64,000 bases of DNA from Bradyrhizobium diazoefficiens (GTDB lineage Bacteria > Pseudomonadota > Alphaproteobacteria > Rhizobiales > Xanthobacteraceae), in the NCBI RefSeq assembly GCF_016616885.1, contig NZ_CP067102.1, positions 4,864,501 to 4,928,500 on the forward strand. The letters are read 5' to 3'. Positions 53,641 through 62,280 of the stretch are shown piece after piece. Positions within the stretch are counted from its first letter, which is position 1. The number at the start of each line of letters is the position of its first letter. Below the pieces are notes generated by a model. The model ran no database searches, was not told the DNA's origin, and was given only the letters and a program-made list of their open reading frames with translations. The position numbers and the translations under genes were made by a program.

Positions 53641-54813
53641 ATGGCGCCATGGCAGGATCGCGCAGGCCCTGATCGTACAGGACTTGATCGTACAGGCCTC
53701 AACCGTGCGCTCGCGCGCGTCTCTCAAGCTTTCTCCATCCTGATCGCAGCCATCGCATTCGCGCTTCCGAACGTTGCCGCAGCCGGCGACGTTCCGACCT
53801 TCGCGGTCGATGCGTCCTGGCCAAAACCGCTGCCGAACAACTGGATCCTTGGCCAGGTCGGCGGCATCACCGTCGACTGGCAGGGCCATATCTGGATGAT
53901 TCATCGCCCGCACTCGCTCACCGACGACGAGAAAGGCGCAAGCCTCAACCCGCCCCGCTCGAAATGCTGCGTCTCGGCGCCGCCGGTGCTCGAATTCGAT
54001 ACTGACGGCAATCTGCTGCGGTCCTGGGGCGGGCCTGGCTATGAATGGGTCGGCCGCGAGCACGGCATCGAGGTTGATCCGGCAGGCTTCGTCTGGATCG
54101 GCGGCAATGCCGACAACGATAATGCGATCCTGAAATTCACGCTCGACGGCAAATTCGTGGCCCAGATCGGCAAGATCGCGCCGAGCCTCGGGAGTAACGA
54201 CACGACACAACTCGGCAAGCCCGCCGAAACCGCGCTCGACAAGGAAGCCAACGAAATCTACGTCGCCGACGGCTATGGCAACCGCCGCGTCATCGTGTTC
54301 GATGCGACCACCCTCGCCTACAAGCGGCACTGGGGCGCCTACGGCAACAAGCCGGACGATACCAAGCAGGCGGCTTATGATCCCAAGGCGCCGGTCTCGC
54401 AGCAGTTCGGCAATCCCGTTCACTGCGTGAAGATCGCCAACGACGGTCTCGTTTACGTCTGCGACCGCATCAACAACCGCATCCAGGTGTTCAAAAAGGA
54501 CGGCACCTTCGTGAAGGAGTTCTTCTTCGAGAAGAACACGCTCGGCAACGGCGCGGTGTGGGACATCGCGATCTGGCCTGATCCGAAGCAAACGTGGCTG
54601 CTCAGTGCCGATGGCGAGAACAACGAGATCAGGGTGATCAGGCGCGAGGACGGCAGCGTCGTCGGCAGCTTCGGCCACAACGGCCGCAATGCCGGGCAAT
54701 TCCATTGGGTGCATGCGATGGCGGTCGACGCCAGGGGTAACGTCTATACCGCCGAGGTCGACACCGGAAAGCGGATCCAGAAATTCAGGCTGACCTCGGA
54801 CGCGCTCAAATAG
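53641..54813 (+). CDS. Secreted NHL-repeat beta-propeller protein
   Basis: A 390-residue protein. The N-region carries three near-identical 5-residue units (DRAGP, DRTGL, DRTGL) from a 15-bp DNA repeat, then a hydrophobic signal core ending NVAAAG. The mature part has NHL/peptidylglycine alpha-amidating-lyase-like blades: GIEVDPAGFVWIGGN, ALDKEANEIYVADGYGNRRVIVFD, CVKIANDGLVYVCDRINNRIQVF, AMAVDARGNVYTAEV. Such proteins bind ligands or other proteins in the periplasm. It may have a later real start, since the repeat precedes the signal peptide. Confidence 0.8.
   Translation: MAPWQDRAGPDRTGLDRTGLNRALARVSQAFSILIAAIAFALPNVAAAGDVPTFAVDASWPKPLPNNWILGQVGGITVDWQGHIWMIHRPHSLTDDEKGASLNPPRSKCCVSAPPVLEFDTDGNLLRSWGGPGYEWVGREHGIEVDPAGFVWIGGNADNDNAILKFTLDGKFVAQIGKIAPSLGSNDTTQLGKPAETALDKEANEIYVADGYGNRRVIVFDATTLAYKRHWGAYGNKPDDTKQAAYDPKAPVSQQFGNPVHCVKIANDGLVYVCDRINNRIQVFKKDGTFVKEFFFEKNTLGNGAVWDIAIWPDPKQTWLLSADGENNEIRVIRREDGSVVGSFGHNGRNAGQFHWVHAMAVDARGNVYTAEVDTGKRIQKFRLTSDALK
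53656..53700. repeat. Three tandem 15-bp units in the N-terminal coding region
   Basis: GATCG(C/T)(G/A)CAGG plus four or so bases, repeated at 53656, 53671 and 53686. The units are in frame, so copy number changes would lengthen or shorten the N-terminus without frameshift. Confidence 0.8.
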
Positions 54814-54846
54814 CGCCTCAACGCATTTTGCCCAAAGGTTAACCGA

Positions 54847-54880
54847 CGGATGACGCACCAACGCAGCGTCATCCGGCTTT
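54847..54880 (+). terminator. Hairpin after the NHL gene
   Basis: CGGATGACGC (54847-54856) and GCGTCATCCG (54866-54875) pair perfectly over a 9-nt loop and are followed by GCTTTA. Placed 33 bp after the NHL stop and 105 bp before the substrate-binding-protein gene, it probably ends the former transcript. Confidence 0.65.
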
Positions 54881-54979
54881 AGGCGCATTGCCGCCGACCG
54901 TCGGACCGGCTACGGAATCCGGCGGAACAAGGCTCCGCAAGAGAGCCGCCCGCATATTTGACAATGGAGGAGACCTTTT

Positions 54980-56206
54980 ATGACGACGACGTTCGCGCGC
55001 CGCTCCGCGGCCCTTCTGGCCTGCGCTGCTTTCGGTTTTGCCACATCCGCCTACGCCCAGGACAAGACTGTCACGATCGGCGTGCTCAACGACATGTCCA
55101 GCCTCTACGCCGACATCGGCGGCCCCAACTCAGTGGTGGCGGTCAAGATGGCGGTGGAGGATTCCGGTCTGGCTGCCAAGGGCTGGAAGATCGAGGTCCT
55201 CAGCGGCGATCACCAGAACAAGCCGGACATCGGGGTCAACATCGCACGGCAGTGGATCGACACCCAGAAGGTCGACATGATCACCGACACGCCGAACTCC
55301 GGCGTGGCGCTGGCGGTCAGCAACGTCGCCAAGGAAAAGAACGTCGTCCTGCTCAACAATGGCGGTGCCAGCGCCGACCTCACCGGCAAGGCCTGCAACG
55401 CCAACACCATCTCCTACACCTACGACACCTACATGCTCGCCAACGGCACCGGCAAGGCGCTGACCAAGGCCGGCGGCGATAGCTGGTTCTTCCTGACCGC
55501 CGATTACGCCTTTGGCGCCGCGCTCGAGCGTGACACCAGCGCGGTGGTTACCGCCAACGGCGGCAAGGTGCTCGGCGGCGTCAAGCATCCGCTCAACACG
55601 TCGGACTTCTCGTCGTTCCTGCTACAGGCACAGAACTCCAAGGCCAAGATCGTCGGCCTTGCCAATGCCGGCGGCGACACCACCAACGCGATCAAGCAGG
55701 CGGCTGAGTTCGGCATCGTCGAAGGCGGCCAGAAGCTCGCTGCACTGCTGCTCTTCATCAACGACGTCCATTCGCTCGGCCTCAAGACCGCGCACGGTCT
55801 GACCTTCACAGAATCCTTCTACTGGGACCTGAACGACAAGACCCGTGCCTGGTCCAAGCGCTTCCAGGAGAAAGTGACCAACCATGCGATGCCGTCGATG
55901 ACCCAGGCCGGCAATTATGCCGGCGTGATCCATTACCTCAAGGCGCTCGAGGCGCTCGGCGGCAATCCGCATGACGGCGCCAAGGTCGTCGCCAAGATGA
56001 AGGAAATCCCGACCGACGATCCGCTGTTCGGCAAGGGCCCGCTCCGCGAGGATGGCCGCCGCATCATCCCGGCCTATCTGTTCGAGGTGAAGAAGCCGGA
56101 GGAATCGAAGGGGCCGTGGGATTATTACAAGCTGGTCGCGAACATCCCGGCGGAAGATGCCGCCAGGCCGCTCAAGGACAGCGAGTGTCCGCTGGTGAAG
56201 AAGTAA
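54980..56206 (+). CDS. ABC transporter periplasmic substrate-binding protein (branched-chain amino acid / amide type)
   Basis: A 408-residue Peripla_BP_6 protein with signal peptide ending SAYAQ (residue 27). The mature part begins VTIGVLNDMSSLYADIGGPN, followed by VDMITDTPNSGVALAVSNVA and DSWFFLTADYAFGAALERD, the typical LivK/UrtA-like receptor outline. No permease or ATPase gene is adjacent, so it must use a remote transporter or act as a stand-alone receptor. Rhizobia carry many such orphan receptors. Ribosome-binding site GGAGG at about 54966. Confidence 0.88.
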   Translation: MTTTFARRSAALLACAAFGFATSAYAQDKTVTIGVLNDMSSLYADIGGPNSVVAVKMAVEDSGLAAKGWKIEVLSGDHQNKPDIGVNIARQWIDTQKVDMITDTPNSGVALAVSNVAKEKNVVLLNNGGASADLTGKACNANTISYTYDTYMLANGTGKALTKAGGDSWFFLTADYAFGAALERDTSAVVTANGGKVLGGVKHPLNTSDFSSFLLQAQNSKAKIVGLANAGGDTTNAIKQAAEFGIVEGGQKLAALLLFINDVHSLGLKTAHGLTFTESFYWDLNDKTRAWSKRFQEKVTNHAMPSMTQAGNYAGVIHYLKALEALGGNPHDGAKVVAKMKEIPTDDPLFGKGPLREDGRRIIPAYLFEVKKPEESKGPWDYYKLVANIPAEDAARPLKDSECPLVKK

Positions 56207-56221
56207 GGCAGTCGACGCTGC

Positions 56222-56313
56222 CGTAAGGGTGGGCAAGGAGCGAAAGCACCGTGCCCCACCATCTCTCCGCAAACGAAGAAGCGGTGGGCACGCTCCGCTT
56301 TGCCCACCCTACG
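56222..56313. repeat. GGGTGGGCA palindromic interspersed repeat
   Basis: CGTAAGGGTGGGCA at 56222-56235 and TGCCCACCCTACG at 56301-56313 form the outer arms of an imperfect long inverted repeat containing GTGCCCCACC and GGTGGGCACGCTCCGC. It lies between two convergent genes. The GGGTGGGCAAAGCGGAGCGTGCCCACC pattern is a well-known interspersed element in Bradyrhizobium; here the left arm is degenerate. Confidence 0.75.
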
Positions 56314-56412
56314 AGACCGTCTTCGTCGCGGCCACTGCGCGATGAAATTGACGACCGACAGCGCCGGTGCCTGTCCCGCGTGAGAGCGCGCCTTGCGCCA
56401 TCGCCTCGCCGC

Positions 56413-57795
56413 TCACGACGGCCGCTTGCGCTTGTGGGCGAAGGGATTGGCCTTCTCGCGCAGGGTGATGCGCACCGGCGTGCCCGGCAGGTCGAAGGCC
56501 TCCCGCATCGAGTTGATGAGGTAGCGCAAGTAGGACTGCGGCACTGCATCCGCGCGTGAGCAGAACAACACGAAGCTCGGCGGGCGCGCCTTGGTCTGGG
56601 TGATGTAGTTCAGCTTCAGCCGGCGGCCGGACACGGCGGGTGGCGGGTTGGCCTGGACAGCTTCCTCGAACCAGCGGTTCAAAGCCGAAGTCGACACGCG
56701 CCTGTTCCAGAGCGCATAGGCATCCTGGATCGCCTGCATCAGACGATCGATGCCCTCGCCCATCAGGCCGGACACGGCGACGATCGGCACGCCCTTGACC
56801 TGTGGCAGCCAGTGGTCGGCGTCGCGGCGCAACGTCGAGATCGCGCCGCCGCCCTTGGTCTCCATCAGGTCCCATTTGTTGACGGCGAGCACCATCGCCC
56901 GGCCCTCGCGCTCGATCAGGTCGGCGATGCGCAGATCCTGCTCCTCGAAGCGGTTCTGCGCGTCCATCATCATCACGACGACTTCGGCAAAGCGCACCGC
57001 GCGCAAGGCGTCGGCGACCGAGAGCTTCTCCAGCTTCTCCTCGATGCGCGAGCGCCGGCGCAGGCCCGCCGTGTCGAACACGCGAAATTTGCGGCCCTTC
57101 CAGTTGATCTCGACCGCAATGGAGTCGCGCGTGGTGCCGGCCTCGGGGCTCGTCAGCAGGCGCTCCTCGCCGAGCAGATGATTGATCATGGTCGACTTGC
57201 CGGCATTGGGACGGCCGACGATGGCGACCCGGATCGGACGCGTCGCGGCCTCTTCCTCGGTGAGCGGCTCGTCGTCCTCGGCCTCATCCTCGTCGACGGG
57301 TACCGGCATCAGCTTGGCGAGCGCGTCGTAGAGTTCGCCCATGCCCTCGCCATGTTCGGCCGAGACCTGGATGGGATCGCCGAGGCCGAGCGCAAAGGAT
57401 TCCATCGCGCCGGCATCGCCGTGCTTGCCTTCGCTCTTGTTGGCGACAAGAAGCACCGGCTTATTGGCGCGGCGAGCGAAATCGGCGAAGGCGCGATCGG
57501 TCGGCGTAAGGCCGATGCGGGCATCGATCACGAAGAACAGTGCGTCGGCCTGCGCGATCGCAGCTTCGGTCTGCTCCTGCATCCGCGCCGTCAGCGAGCC
57601 CTTGGCACCTTCGTCGAGGCCAGCGGTGTCGATGATGGTGAATTCGAGATCGCCGAGCCTGGCCTCGCCCTCGCGGCGGTCGCGGGTGACGCCGGGCAGA
57701 TCATCGACAAGCGCGAGCTTCTGTCCAACCAGGCGGTTGAACAGCGTCGACTTGCCGACATTGGGTCGGCCGATAATGGCAATCGTAAAGGACAT
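56413..57795 (-). CDS. der: GTPase Der (EngA)
   Basis: A 460-residue protein with two tandem G domains: GRPNVGKST (residues 9-17) with DTAGLDEG, and GRPNAGKST (about 194-202) with [13 protein letters not shown], then the C-terminal KH-like domain ([15 protein letters not shown] ... [18 protein letters not shown]). It acts in 50S subunit assembly. The linker between G domains is acidic ([16 protein letters not shown]). It is the third gene of a unit with the TPR protein and the short lipoprotein. Confidence 0.96.
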   Translation of the reverse strand: MSFTIAIIGRPNVGKSTLFNRLVGQKLALVDDLPGVTRDRREGEARLGDLEFTIIDTAGLDEGAKGSLTARMQEQTEAAIAQADALFFVIDARIGLTPTDRAFADFARRANKPVLLVANKSEGKHGDAGAMESFALGLGDPIQVSAEHGEGMGELYDALAKLMPVPVDEDEAEDDEPLTEEEAATRPIRVAIVGRPNAGKSTMINHLLGEERLLTSPEAGTTRDSIAVEINWKGRKFRVFDTAGLRRRSRIEEKLEKLSVADALRAVRFAEVVVMMMDAQNRFEEQDLRIADLIEREGRAMVLAVNKWDLMETKGGGAISTLRRDADHWLPQVKGVPIVAVSGLMGEGIDRLMQAIQDAYALWNRRVSTSALNRWFEEAVQANPPPAVSGRRLKLNYITQTKARPPSFVLFCSRADAVPQSYLRYLINSMREAFDLPGTPVRITLREKANPFAHKRKRPS

Positions 57796-57845
57796 TGGTC
57801 ATTCGTGCGCCGCGGAGGTGGCGACTGTCAAATCGGTGAAAAATA

Positions 57846-58406
57846 TCAGCGGGAGAAACTGCCGCTGGGCATCGGTGCCGGGAAGGCGCCCTGCGACTGC
57901 TGCTGCTGGGTGGTCTGCGTTGATTGTGCCGCCGGCTGAGCGGTTTGATCCGGCGGCGGCGCGGTGGTGCGCTTGCGGACGATCTTGTGCTTGGGCGGCG
58001 GGGCACCCTGCGCCGGTGCCGCCTCGGGCTGGGCCTCGCCATCGACCTCGCCGGGGGGCGCTTCAGCCGGCGCGGCTGCGGTCGCGGCCGGCTGCCTGGT
58101 CTTCTTGCCCTTGGCGGATTTCGACGATTTCGCCGGCTCAGCCGGCGGCGGCTCGGCCGGCAGTGCCGCGACGGCAGGCGCATCCTGCTGCTGCTGCGCG
58201 CCCTTATACATGTCCTTCGGCACGCCCTGCTCGAGACCCGGCACGCCCTCGGGGAAGACGGGCTTGCGTTCGCCCGGCAGCTTCTTCTTGGTGTCGAGGA
58301 AGTCGAGCAGATCGCTCGGATCGAAGCCGCCGCTGGAGCAGCCGCCCAGGACGCCCGTAAAGGCGATCAGGACAGCGGCTGTGATCAAACGTGGCGTACG
58401 GCGCAT
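57846..58406 (-). CDS. Short lipoprotein in the bamB position
   Basis: A 186-residue lipoprotein with lipobox VLGGC (Cys about residue 23). The segment FDPSDLLDFLDTKKKLPGERKPVFPEGVPGLEQGVPKDMY (about 28-67 in outline) is the only ordered part; the rest is Pro/Ala/Gln/Lys-rich. In many proteobacteria the gene between yfgM and der encodes BamB, a lipoprotein beta-propeller whose alphaproteobacterial form starts with an LPGER-type segment. Here no propeller follows. Homology to the BamB N-terminus is my inference; it could be an unrelated lineage-specific lipoprotein. Confidence 0.75.
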   Translation of the reverse strand: MRRTPRLITAAVLIAFTGVLGGCSSGGFDPSDLLDFLDTKKKLPGERKPVFPEGVPGLEQGVPKDMYKGAQQQQDAPAVAALPAEPPPAEPAKSSKSAKGKKTRQPAATAAAPAEAPPGEVDGEAQPEAAPAQGAPPPKHKIVRKRTTAPPPDQTAQPAAQSTQTTQQQQSQGAFPAPMPSGSFSR

Positions 58407-58447
58407 ATCGATATCTCGTCTTAGCTCACTTGACCGTCAGCTCTCGA

Positions 58448-59101
58448 TCAGCTCTTGGCGACGGGCGGCAGCAGGGCCTGGAGCGCCTCGGCGCGCGAGC
58501 GCAGGCCCGGCGGCGTTTCGCCGTCCTCGGCGATCGCGTCGACCCATTTGCGGGCCGCGGTCATGTCGTTGTTGCGCCAGGCCGACAGCGCCAGGATCTC
58601 GCGGGCGCTGTGGCGGAAGGTCGATTTGGGCTCGGCAGAGGTTTCCAGCCGCTGCTGGATGTCGGCGTAGCTCGCGTTGTCCACCAGCAAACCGGCGGCG
58701 CGAATCCTGGCAAGATCCCGCCACTCGCTGCCGACGCTGCTGTCAGCGGCGATGTCGTCATACATCTTGGCCGCAGCCTTGGGATCGCGGGCGGATGCTT
58801 CGGCCGCGGCGCGGAGCCGCGCCAGGGTGCGGTAGCCAGATGGGGCCTTGGCAGCGAGGTCGGCAAAGGCCGTCTCGGCCTCCGCGTGCTTGCCCTGCTC
58901 CGACAGCTCAACGGCCTTCTCGAAGACGGCGCCGGCCTCGGCGGCCCTCTTGGCCTCAAGGTACTGGTAGCCGCGCCAGCCGCCCACGGCCGCCACGACG
59001 AGCACCATGAGGGCGATGAAGTAGAGCGAATATTTGTCCCACAGCTTTTTGAGCTGCTCGCGACGTACTTCCTCGTCGACTTCGTCAAATAATTCAGACA
59101 C
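58448..59101 (-). CDS. YfgM-like tetratricopeptide membrane protein
   Basis: A 217-residue protein with a short cytoplasmic N-terminus (MSELFDEVDEEVRREQLKKLWDKY), one transmembrane helix (about residues 27-42), and a periplasmic helical repeat region (AEAETAFADLAAKAPSGYRTLARLRAA ...). In E. coli the ancillary SecYEG translocon partner YfgM has the same topology and lies upstream of bamB-der, matching the order here. Confidence is high for the family, lower for the translocon role. Confidence 0.85.
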   Translation of the reverse strand: MSELFDEVDEEVRREQLKKLWDKYSLYFIALMVLVVAAVGGWRGYQYLEAKRAAEAGAVFEKAVELSEQGKHAEAETAFADLAAKAPSGYRTLARLRAAAEASARDPKAAAKMYDDIAADSSVGSEWRDLARIRAAGLLVDNASYADIQQRLETSAEPKSTFRHSAREILALSAWRNNDMTAARKWVDAIAEDGETPPGLRSRAEALQALLPPVAKS

Positions 59102-59273
59102 TTAAGCTGTTCCCATGCCCGGCCGGGAGCGCGCGCCAGATCGCGCGCGTCTAAAGCCCGTCCCCACGTCGCGGCGGCGATACCCTATCGATATGGCGGT
59201 GGCAAGGCAAAGCAAGGCCGATCAAGGCGTTAACGCGCGATCCGGGATATCCCGGTGCCCCACCCGACCCCAT

Positions 59274-60869
59274 TCAGGCCCCGACCAGCAGCTCCTGCAG
59301 CTGGCGCTTCACCACCTTGCCGTTGGCATTGCGCGGGAGGGGCTCGGCCGTGATCGTCATGGTCTCCGGCACCTTGTAATCGGACAGCCGCTCGGCGCAC
59401 CAGGCCCGCAGATCGTCGCTGCTGACCTGGATACGCGTAACCACCACCGCATGGACGCGCTCGCCCAGCACCGGGCATGGCTTTGCGATGATCGCGCTCT
59501 CGACCACGGCGGGGTGGCCGGCCAGCACCGATTCGACCTCAGCGGAATAAATCTTCAGGCCGCCGCGGTTGATCATGTCCTTCTGCCGATCGAACACACG
59601 GACGAATCCTTCGGCATCGACTGAGCCGAGATCGCCCGAATGCCAGAAGCCGCCAGAGAAACTCTCGGCCGTGGCCTTCGGGTTGTTCCAGTAACCCTTG
59701 ATGACGGAGGCGCTGTGGACCCAGAGCTCGCCGATCTCGCCGGGCGGCAGCTCGCGCCCGTCCGCTCCCATCGCGATGATCCGCGCACCCGGACACGGCA
59801 GACCGACACTGTCGATATGGCTTGCCGTCAACTCGCCGGGCATGATGGTGGACGGCGACGTCGTCTCGGTCGCGCCGTAGCAGTTCGCGAGCTTCAGGCC
59901 CGGAATTGTCGCCTTGAGCTTCTCGATGGTCGCGACCGGCATCGGCGCGCCGCCAAAACCGCCGATGCGCCAGCTCGAGAGATCATAGCTGTCGAAGTCC
60001 GGCTGCAGCAGGCAGAGATTATACATCGCCGGCACCATGACCGTGTAGGTGACGCGCTCGCGCGCCGCGAGCTTGAGATAATCAGCCGCCTTGAATTCCG
60101 GCATGATGATCAGGGCGCCGCCGCAGCGGATCATGGTCGTGATGTTGGCGACGACGCCCGTGACGTGCCCGAGCGGCACGGCTGCAATCGAGCGGTCGGC
60201 TGCGGTCAATTGCAGGCAGGACACGAACACCATCGAGGAATGCACGATGTTGCAATGGGCGAGCATCGCGCCCTTCGGCTTACCTGTCGTGCCCGAGGTG
60301 TAGAGGATCATCGCGGTATCCTCCTCGCTGACGTCGACCGGCATTGGGGCCGGCGCGTTGTCGGCGAGCACCGCGAAGCGAGACAGAGCCGGATCACTGT
60401 CGATGGGGATGCGGTGGACCACATCGGGCACATCCTGCGCATCGGGCAGCCGCTCGGCGAGACCCGCTTCGTGGATCAGGATCTTGGCGCCGCAATCGCT
60501 GAGAACATACGCGATCTCCGGCTTCTGCTGGCGCGTGCTGAGCAGCACCGTGACCAGCCCCTCATGCGCGGCGGCGAACAGCAGCAGCGGAAATTCGATG
60601 CGGTTGCCGAGCAGGATCGCAACACGGTCGCCGCGTTGCAGGCCGAGCTTGCGAAAGCCCGATGCAATCCGCGCGGCCTGCTCCGCCGCCTGCCGCCAGC
60701 CGAGCCTGACATTGCCACAGACCAGCGCTTCACCATCGCCGTTGCGCGCGCAAGCCTCGGCAATCATCGCCCAGAGATGAGCCGGTCGATCGGTGAAGGC
60801 CGGGACCACCCGATCGCCAAAACGCGCCTCAAACCGCATCGGCGGGATCAGAGATTTCGACCAGTCCAT
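59274..60869 (-). CDS. Acyl-CoA synthetase (class I adenylate-forming ligase)
   Basis: A 531-residue ligase. The P-loop reads ILYTSGTTGKPKGA, the substrate-side motif YGATETTSP, and the hinge region SGDLGSVDAEGFVRVFDRQKDMINRGGLKIYSAEVE; the C-terminal catalytic Lys lies in PRNANGKVVKR. It would activate a carboxylic acid, likely fatty or aromatic, to the CoA thioester with ATP. Start at 60869. No operon partner is obvious. Confidence 0.9.
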   Translation of the reverse strand: MDWSKSLIPPMRFEARFGDRVVPAFTDRPAHLWAMIAEACARNGDGEALVCGNVRLGWRQAAEQAARIASGFRKLGLQRGDRVAILLGNRIEFPLLLFAAAHEGLVTVLLSTRQQKPEIAYVLSDCGAKILIHEAGLAERLPDAQDVPDVVHRIPIDSDPALSRFAVLADNAPAPMPVDVSEEDTAMILYTSGTTGKPKGAMLAHCNIVHSSMVFVSCLQLTAADRSIAAVPLGHVTGVVANITTMIRCGGALIIMPEFKAADYLKLAARERVTYTVMVPAMYNLCLLQPDFDSYDLSSWRIGGFGGAPMPVATIEKLKATIPGLKLANCYGATETTSPSTIMPGELTASHIDSVGLPCPGARIIAMGADGRELPPGEIGELWVHSASVIKGYWNNPKATAESFSGGFWHSGDLGSVDAEGFVRVFDRQKDMINRGGLKIYSAEVESVLAGHPAVVESAIIAKPCPVLGERVHAVVVTRIQVSSDDLRAWCAERLSDYKVPETMTITAEPLPRNANGKVVKRQLQELLVGA

Positions 60870-60942
60870 CGGAGGGCCCTTGGCTTGTTGCTTTTGTCAC
60901 CTTCCGCGCACGGGCACGCGGCCGCTGTCTTGCGCTGATCGG

Positions 60943-61527
60943 CTAGCTACCCATGACGGGAACGCCGATCACGACAGGATGGAACGCAAACGCCAGCGCC
61001 AGGTAGGCGACGACGCCGACCGCGACCGCGATCAGGTCGTTGGTGACGCCGCCCACCGGAATCGGCGGCGCGCCGGGGTCGGTGCGATGCTTGAGCGAAA
61101 TGCGGTCATAGACCCCCCAGCCCAGGAACGAGCCGAACAGGATGATGGAGCCGAGATCGCCATTGGCGAGCAGATGCGCCGCCGCCCAGAGCTTGACGCC
61201 GGCGAGCATCGGATGCTTCAGCGTCGCATAGATGCGTCCGCGCAAATATGACGCGACCACCAGGATCACGGCGGGCAGCATCAGCGCAACCGTGATGTGC
61301 TTCAGCGCCTTCGGCGGGTACCAGACATCGATCCAGCCGGTCGCACGATAGTGGCCAAAGCCCCAGACGATCAGCGCCAGCCCCGCAAGCGAGACCACCG
61401 CATAGAGGATCTTGTAGGTCCCCTCGCCTAGCCGCGCGATCGCCTGCGCGCGCGCGTCACGTTTCGTTGTGAAAACATGGGCGGCGAAAAACAGCACCAG
61501 CCCCAGGATCATGACCAGCAGACCCAC
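60943..61527 (-). CDS. NnrU family membrane protein
   Basis: A 194-residue membrane protein with about six helices. The first helix LLVMILGLVLFFAAHVF and the segment KHPMLAGVKLWAAAHLLANGD are diagnostic of NnrU, a family related to plant 15-cis-zeta-carotene isomerase and linked to nitric-oxide metabolism in some denitrifiers. A heme-binding role is possible from the conserved His residues (H17, KHP, AHLL). No denitrification genes are near, so its role here is open. Confidence 0.88.
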   Translation of the reverse strand: MGLLVMILGLVLFFAAHVFTTKRDARAQAIARLGEGTYKILYAVVSLAGLALIVWGFGHYRATGWIDVWYPPKALKHITVALMLPAVILVVASYLRGRIYATLKHPMLAGVKLWAAAHLLANGDLGSIILFGSFLGWGVYDRISLKHRTDPGAPPIPVGGVTNDLIAVAVGVVAYLALAFAFHPVVIGVPVMGS

Positions 61528-61598
61528 GACATCCTCCCCTCAACCAGCGTCCCCGCTTATGGCGTATCATCGATTGGCCGTCGGTCGCAACTGATGCG

Positions 61599-62177
61599 CT
61601 ACTTGCCAGTCTCGCGATTATCGACGTAGCGGATCGCGATCGGACGCCCGGCCAGAGCGCCACCGAGACCGCTGGTGAATTTCAGCGGCAGGCAGGCGTT
61701 CAGCGATGAATTGATCGCGTTGAGATAGGTCGTCCTTGTATCGGCCGGGACGCCTGCGGTCGCGTATGTCAGGCGCGGCGGGCCGATCAGGCCGCCGGTC
61801 TTGTTGAAGCTGAAGCGCACCGACATCTGCATCCCCGTCCGCGCATTGTCAGATGGCGGCGACCAGCAGGTGCGCAGCTCGGCGAAGAGGTCGCCGATCG
61901 TATCGAGATCGTGATCCGGCTTTTCGTATTTGGCGCGGTCGGCCTCGGACGGCACGCTCTGAATCGTGAGCTGGAGGTTCTGCCCGTAGGGATAGTCGAT
62001 TTCGGGGATGCAGGGTCCGGGTTCAAGCGGACTGCAATAGGACGGCGTGCAGGGCCGGCCGTCGAGCACACTGCACGGCTCATGCGCAAACGGAATCGGA
62101 TTGATCTGGCGGCGCTGCGCGTCGGCCGCGGTCGTCGAGACCGCCAGCAGAACAAGAACGAGAATGCCGCGCCACAT
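61599..62177 (-). CDS. Hypothetical secreted protein, TonB/TolA C-terminal-like fold possible
   Basis: A 192-residue protein with a signal peptide (about residues 1-20). A Cys/Pro-rich segment follows (EPCSVLDGRPCTPSYCSPLEPGPCIPEIDYPYG), then a domain of about 120 residues ending INSSLNACLPLKFTSGLGGALAGRPIAIRYVDNRE. The last part resembles the C-terminal beta-alpha-beta fold of TolA/TonB-like proteins, where a conserved Cys-Leu-Pro precedes the final strand. That resemblance is tentative. It is a single gene between nnrU and prfC. Confidence 0.65.
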   Translation of the reverse strand: MWRGILVLVLLAVSTTAADAQRRQINPIPFAHEPCSVLDGRPCTPSYCSPLEPGPCIPEIDYPYGQNLQLTIQSVPSEADRAKYEKPDHDLDTIGDLFAELRTCWSPPSDNARTGMQMSVRFSFNKTGGLIGPPRLTYATAGVPADTRTTYLNAINSSLNACLPLKFTSGLGGALAGRPIAIRYVDNRETGK

Positions 62178-62280
62178 GCTTTGAACTCACCATGTCACGT
62201 CAGTGAAACGTGGCACTGTCCGTGAAAGCGTCAAGCCCACGGCCGTTCACATGCTCGCGCTTGAGCCGCCGGGGCGCGCC

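Noticed and set aside
52774..54888. A 704-codon minus-strand open frame, one of the longest in the window
   Set aside because: Antisense to the SDR and NHL genes, with composition typical of a reversed GC-rich gene.
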